Shown: positions 6,056 to 9,452 of the stretch, in pieces
Layout: each line of letters opens with the position of its first letter
How positions within the stretch are numbered: the first letter of the stretch is position 1
Assembly: GCA_002469895.1 (NCBI GenBank)
Contig: DKOA01000004.1
Location: forward strand, 1-9,452
From: Opitutia bacterium UBA7374
GTDB lineage: Bacteria > Verrucomicrobiota > Verrucomicrobiia > Opitutales > Coraliomargaritaceae
DNA length: 9,452 nucleotides
Direction of reading: 5' to 3'
The notes under the pieces: model-generated
The model's database searches: none
Told to the model about the DNA's origin: nothing
What the model saw: only the letters and a program-made list of their open reading frames with translations
Translations under genes and position numbers: made by a program

Positions 6056-9000
6056 TTACTCCGATTGGGAAACCGAAACACGAACGAAGAGATTTGCTGG
6101 TACCGTACCGGTTATATTTGCAGTGACGGTTGTCAGCAGAACCTGCAAGTTTTCCGATGGTGTTAAAACAACCGTTGTATCGCCGACCGTAGCTCCACTT
6201 GCATGGAAGGACTGCAAGTCGGTCGACCACTCGTAAGTGATGCTGACATCTTCCGAGAGTACGGGGTTCAATGGGTGCGTGAAGCTTCCGGAGTTTCCAA
6301 CCATGGCGAGCTGTGAGATGCCGGAGGTGTCGCTCACCGATGGATCTGTTGAAAAGGCGTGCTCCAGACCATTTTCTTTTCCATCGCCGTCAGGATCATC
6401 ATAGAAGTTAACGTTTGAATTGACGGTGTAATCGCTCATCCAGTCGGTAAACAGATAAGGCACAGCAGCAGAAAGTCGCTCTACTGTAATGTAGTCTAAT
6501 AGAATAAACTCACCGGCTTCCCACTCAGCAGCACTTCCGTCGAGGACTAATTTTACCGTATCCAGTTTATTAAAGCCGGTACCATCTGTAACCAAGTCGC
6601 GCCAAGTATTGTTGGCATCATCGATCTTCGTTCTGGAAGACCAAACACCCGTATCCAAATTCGCAGTCAACTGAACAATCACTGCATTGTCCCCATCGAG
6701 ATCTTCCTGATCACCGAGCTGATTTTGTTTGTTGGAGCCATCCAATGTACCGCTTGTGCTACCATCCGAGCGGACACGTATATCATCGTACAGCCCGGTA
6801 GTTCCATTCAATTGAGCCGTTTCAAAGTTCAGATTTGCGAGGCCATCGCTACTACCAAACTGTATGAATATACCATTACCGGTAGTGCCTTCGCCATCAT
6901 TGTTGCCATCCATATCCCAATCCGCTACACGGAATTCCAAACGATAGGTTCCTGAGGTCAGGGGTCGGTTGAAGTCGGCAGTACGATAAGCAGTTTTATT
7001 GGTAAGAGACGTACCCTCGGCACCATCATTCTCATTCCATTTATAGAACGGTGTATCGCCGATATTTAATACGCCATTGAATGTCCTTGGACCATTCTGG
7101 GACCAAACAGCACGATCATCACCAGCGTTGACAACATTCGGAAAAGTAGTGCCGTTGGCATCGTCAAACTGCCAATTTTGAATAAAATTACCCACATTAC
7201 GTACTGTAACATAATCAATAGCGACAAACTCTCCAGCTTGCCATTGGCCGGCAGAACCGTCGGCTACAATTCGGAGGGTATCCAGAGATGTGAAACCCGT
7301 ACCGTCTTGCACCAAGTCAATCCAGTTAGCGGTATCGATATCCAACTTTGCACGGGTACTCCAAACTCCGGTATCCAGATTTGCCAGAAGTTGCACAATG
7401 ACCGGAGAGCCCGTTGCCACAGAATCAAGAAAGAGAAGCTCACTTAACTGGCTTTGTGTATCGGTTCCCGATAAGTTACCGCTATTACTGCCCTGAGAAC
7501 GAACGCGCACGTAATCGTTGTTATTGGAGACTTCAAACTCAATGGTAACGAGACTTGGAGCATCACCGGCCTGAACTTTAAAGCCATTACCGGTCACACC
7601 GGTTCCATCATCGTCGGCATCAAAATCCCATTCGTTGACGCGAAACTCAAATAGGTAAGTACCGGAATCACGAGCTTGATTGAAATCAGCCGTACGCGTT
7701 ACTGACGAGTCCGGGCCGAGGGAATCCAAACTTCCAATCAGAAGGGTACCATCGGATCTTGTATTATATGGATTCGACCCATTCGTGCTAAAGCTAGCAT
7801 CATCGGATCCTCCATTTTCAACAGCAGAAAGTTCCGCGATCTCATTGTCAAATTCCCAGCTCTGTACAACATTGGCCTCTAACAGCTTCAGTTGAACATA
7901 ATCCAATTTCACAAAATGGCCGGCTTCCCAACCAGTATCATTTGCTCCTTCAGCAATGAGCTTCACATGATCAATACTGTAAAAGCCGGTGCCATCAGTA
8001 ACCAAATCGGCCCACGCTGAGCTGCTTGTATCGATTTTGGCACGTGTACTCCATTCACCGGAATACAGATTAGCGGTCAGTTGCACAATAACACCTTGAG
8101 TGCCCACTAGGCCTTGAGACCCAACACCGTACTCCTTGTCTGTGCCGGATAAGCTACCGTTATTACTATTCGCAGAACGAACACGTACATCTGTGCCGCT
8201 AGCATTTGGCTCAAATTCGAGTGAGGCCAATCCACCAGAACTACCCACCTGAATCTTGATACCGTTATTCGTCGTGCCTTCACCATCTGCATTCGTTCCA
8301 TCAAAATCCCAGTCCGCTACACGAAACTCCATCCGATAAATACCGCGCTCCAATGCATCACCGAAAGCTGCTGTCTTTGTAATGGTACTGTCGATGTAAT
8401 TACCTCCATCGACTCCGGGCGTCTGCCATTTGTAACCGGGTGTATCTCCAATGTTTAAGTTCCCGCCCTGCAAACGAGGCCCGTCAGAATCCCAAAGTGC
8501 CCCATCAAATCCGCTATTTGTCGTTGTAGTCAAACTGCTTCCATTATCATCTTCAAAATCCCAATTCTGTATATAGTTCGAAGATAACTTTTCAACGGTT
8601 ATGTAGTCAAAGCGTACATAATTACCTGTGGTCCATCCAGTTCCGCCAGCTGCGTTGGTATTTTTACCTTCGATGAGTAATCCAACCTGATCCAATTTGG
8701 TAAAACCTAAACCGTCTGTTACCAGTGGATACCAGTTCTCTCCTTCCCCTTCAACTTTTGCACGTGAACTCCAGATACCAGTGTACAAGTCAGTTGTCAC
8801 TTCGATGATAACACCGGCTCCATTACTGACCAATCCGGTCGTACCTAACGTGGTTTGTTTGTCTCCATCAGCGGAGTACAAGTCTTCATCATTGCTGGCA
8901 GCAGACTGGACGCGAATATCTGTACCATTGTTACTGACTTCAAAGTCCATGCGCATTAACCCTTCATCGCTACCAAATTGTACGCCTACACCATTATTGG

Positions 9001-9352
9001 TACCCGCACCCACGAGGTTCCAATCTGCCACCCGAAAAGAAAGACGATAAATACCGGAATCAGCAATTACAGATGTGGCCTGAGCTTTTCTAAATATACT
9101 GCTACTTATAAAACTATTGAAAGGATATTTGTAACTAGGCGTCTGACCGAAGTTCAAATATCCACCACCCACTTTAGGGCCGCCATTATTAAAAAGAGTT
9201 CCGATTGAACCCGTATTGGAGGCAGCATTAATTAGAGTGCCGCCGCTGTCGCTAAACTGCCAGTTGTGAATGTAGGTTTGGGCTGCTAACGAGTTTACGA
9301 TAGAGAACGTGAACATCACAGCAGAAGCTACAGAAAGGATAAACCTGATCAT
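6056..9352 (-). CDS. Large exported protein with four tandem ~233-residue beta-rich repeats and a DPDGDG C-terminal module
   Basis: 1098 residues. Residues 1-24 are a Sec signal peptide ending SLAA. Four tandem domains follow (27-259, 260-494, 495-722, 723-962), each opening with a [YFV][IV][HQ][NS]W motif and closing with an FxxxDYVTV-like strand. Shared core motifs are GDTPxYKW, G[IT]YRxEFRVADWD, a Asp/Gly loop, DxRVRS, VIVQLTANL, GxWSxRxK, LVTDGTGF and LDxVKLV. Composition is rich in G, D, N, S, T and W with alternating strands, consistent with secreted beta-sandwich domains. I cannot name the family. Residues 963-1098 are a module with DDPDGDGKENGLEHAF (985-1000) and STDP, then TYEWSTDLQSFH and FVRVSVS, of the kind seen at the ends of many verrucomicrobial exported proteins. 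No catalytic motif is visible. It lies upstream of the sulfatase-xylanase operon on the same strand but has its own terminator. A glycan-binding, adhesive or surface role is inference. ATG 9352 has no clear Shine-Dalgarno. Confidence 0.92.
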   Translation of the reverse strand: MIRFILSVASAVMFTFSIVNSLAAQTYIHNWQFSDSGGTLINAASNTGSIGTLFNNGGPKVGGGYLNFGQTPSYKYPFNSFISSSIFRKAQATSVIADSGIYRLSFRVADWNLVGAGTNNGVGVQFGSDEGLMRMDFEVSNNGTDIRVQSAASNDEDLYSADGDKQTTLGTTGLVSNGAGVIIEVTTDLYTGIWSSRAKVEGEGENWYPLVTDGLGFTKLDQVGLLIEGKNTNAAGGTGWTTGNYVRFDYITVEKLSSNYIQNWDFEDDNGSSLTTTTNSGFDGALWDSDGPRLQGGNLNIGDTPGYKWQTPGVDGGNYIDSTITKTAAFGDALERGIYRMEFRVADWDFDGTNADGEGTTNNGIKIQVGSSGGLASLEFEPNASGTDVRVRSANSNNGSLSGTDKEYGVGSQGLVGTQGVIVQLTANLYSGEWSTRAKIDTSSSAWADLVTDGTGFYSIDHVKLIAEGANDTGWEAGHFVKLDYVQLKLLEANVVQSWEFDNEIAELSAVENGGSDDASFSTNGSNPYNTRSDGTLLIGSLDSLGPDSSVTRTADFNQARDSGTYLFEFRVNEWDFDADDDGTGVTGNGFKVQAGDAPSLVTIEFEVSNNNDYVRVRSQGSNSGNLSGTDTQSQLSELLFLDSVATGSPVIVQLLANLDTGVWSTRAKLDIDTANWIDLVQDGTGFTSLDTLRIVADGSAGQWQAGEFVAIDYVTVRNVGNFIQNWQFDDANGTTFPNVVNAGDDRAVWSQNGPRTFNGVLNIGDTPFYKWNENDGAEGTSLTNKTAYRTADFNRPLTSGTYRLEFRVADWDMDGNNDGEGTTGNGIFIQFGSSDGLANLNFETAQLNGTTGLYDDIRVRSDGSTSGTLDGSNKQNQLGDQEDLDGDNAVIVQLTANLDTGVWSSRTKIDDANNTWRDLVTDGTGFNKLDTVKLVLDGSAAEWEAGEFILLDYITVERLSAAVPYLFTDWMSDYTVNSNVNFYDDPDGDGKENGLEHAFSTDPSVSDTSGISQLAMVGNSGSFTHPLNPVLSEDVSITYEWSTDLQSFHASGATVGDTTVVLTPSENLQVLLTTVTANITGTVPANLFVRVSVSQSE
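6059..6466 (-). other. C-terminal module of the large exported protein (residues 963-1098)
   Basis: Distinct from the four repeats. It has an aromatic FTDWMSDYTV lead-in, a calcium-loop-like DDPDGDGKENGLEH (985-998) and FSTDP, followed by a short beta-rich domain with TYEWSTDLQSFH (1039-1050) and a final FVRVSVSQSE. Modules with the pattern D-DGDG-x-N-x-x-E-A-x-x-x-DP then YxxSTDL are frequent at the C-termini of secreted proteins in Verrucomicrobiota and Planctomycetota. The function of this module is not established from the sequence; a sorting or surface-attachment role is possible. Confidence 0.65.
6467..7186 (-). repeat. Repeat domain 4 of the large exported protein (residues 723-962)
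   Basis: Fourth copy, 240 residues, starting FIQNWQF and ending DYITVERLSA. All core motifs are present: GDTPFYKW (765-772), EFRVADWDMDG (806-816), DIRVRS, VIVQLTANLDTGVWSSR and LVTDGTGF. It contains a small insertion (around ETAQLNGTTGLYDD, 844-857) that the other copies lack. This is the copy closest to an apparent consensus. Confidence 0.87.
7187..7870 (-). repeat. Repeat domain 3 of the large exported protein (residues 495-722)
   Basis: Third and shortest copy, 228 residues, starting VVQSWEF and ending DYVTVRNVGN. It lacks the GDTPxYKW motif (LLIGSLDSLG in that place) but keeps FRVNEWDFDADDDG (570-583), YVRVRS and VIVQLLANLDTGVWS. The second half resembles repeat 4 closely (ANLDTGVWS, DGTGF, LDT, AGEF), so the repeats look mosaic rather than a simple series. 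Confidence 0.87.
7871..8575 (-). repeat. Repeat domain 2 of the large exported protein (residues 260-494)
   Basis: Second copy, 235 residues, starting YIQNWDF and ending DYVQLKLLEAN. It retains GDTPGYKW (302-309), EFRVADWDFDG (342-352), DVRVRS and LVTDGTGF. Over the first half it looks closest to repeat 4. The DWDFDG segment fits a DxDxDG-type calcium loop, which would suit a secreted domain; calcium binding is inference. Confidence 0.87.
8576..9274 (-). repeat. Repeat domain 1 of the large exported protein (residues 27-259)
   Basis: First of four tandem copies, 233 residues, starting YIHNWQF and ending DYITVEKLSSN. It is a divergent copy: the Asp-rich loop that follows FRVADW in the others (DWDxDG) is DWNLVGAG here, so the acidic ligands are mostly lost, and GDTPxYKW is GQTPSYKY. 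The C-terminal half has a short insertion around KNTNAAGGTGW (230-240). Confidence 0.85.
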
Positions 9353-9407
9353 GTTTTATAGGGTAGGGGTTTAAGAAAGCAAAGAGAGATACTCTGTTAA
9401 CGAAATT

Positions 9408-9435
9408 AGTATACGAAACATGTAGCTCCGCACAA
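9408..9435 (-). promoter_or_regulatory. Weak candidate promoter for the four-repeat protein gene
   Basis: On the minus strand TTGTGC (9435-9430) and TATACT (9413-9408) are separated by 16 bp, with an AT-rich stretch upstream. The leader to ATG 9352 would be about 50 nt. The -10 is good and the -35 matches only at TTG. The leader has no clear Shine-Dalgarno (it reads CCCCTACCCTATAAAAC before ATG). Confidence 0.35.
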
Positions 9436-9452
9436 TTTAGATAATTGAACGT

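Noticed and set aside
6467..9274. Reading the four repeats as a CRISPR-like or recently amplified DNA repeat
   Set aside because: Units are ~700 bp, coding, and similar mainly at the protein level with clear divergence; they are old domain duplications.

Overview
The window reads as a marine-type polysaccharide-degradation locus, most likely from Verrucomicrobiota (Opitutae-like) or a related PVC-group bacterium. This assignment is an inference. It rests on two secreted S1-type sulfatases flanking a glycoside hydrolase, on a large repeat protein ending in a DPDGDG...E-type C-terminal module common in verrucomicrobial and planctomycetal exported proteins, and on the lack of any SusC/SusD pair. 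No 16S or other phylogenetic marker is present.

Layout: (1) 143-883, plus strand: a Tat-exported LysM plus zinc amidase that probably cleaves peptidoglycan. It converges on the rest of the window with a 10-bp 3' overlap. (2) 874-5859, minus strand: a tight four-gene operon transcribed leftward, in the order sulfatase A (4471-5859), GH10 endo-xylanase (3251-4474), sulfatase B (1663-3273), secreted protein of unknown function (874-1632). The first three genes overlap (4 bp and 23 bp) and have internal Shine-Dalgarno sites, and the last gap is 30 bp, so one message is likely. (3) 5860-6055: a short intergenic region with a rho-independent terminator for the gene to its right and a weak candidate promoter for the operon. 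(4) 6056-9352, minus strand: a 1098-residue exported protein made of four tandem copies of a ~233-residue domain I do not recognise, plus a C-terminal module. (5) 9353-9452: a leader with a weak candidate promoter.

How they may work together: the GH10 enzyme should cut beta-1,4-linked xylan backbones. The two sulfatases, both built like iduronate-2-sulfatase (SulfAtlas S1_7-like), should remove sulfate esters. Coupled translation of sulfatase-xylanase-sulfatase suggests that the target is a sulfated xylan or a sulfated glucurono-xylan-containing glycan. The four-repeat protein and the small secreted protein are candidate binding or surface components. All six proteins have export signals. No transporter, regulator or sulfatase-maturing enzyme is in the window. 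Catalytic assignments are strong; the substrate and the roles of the two unknown proteins are inference.
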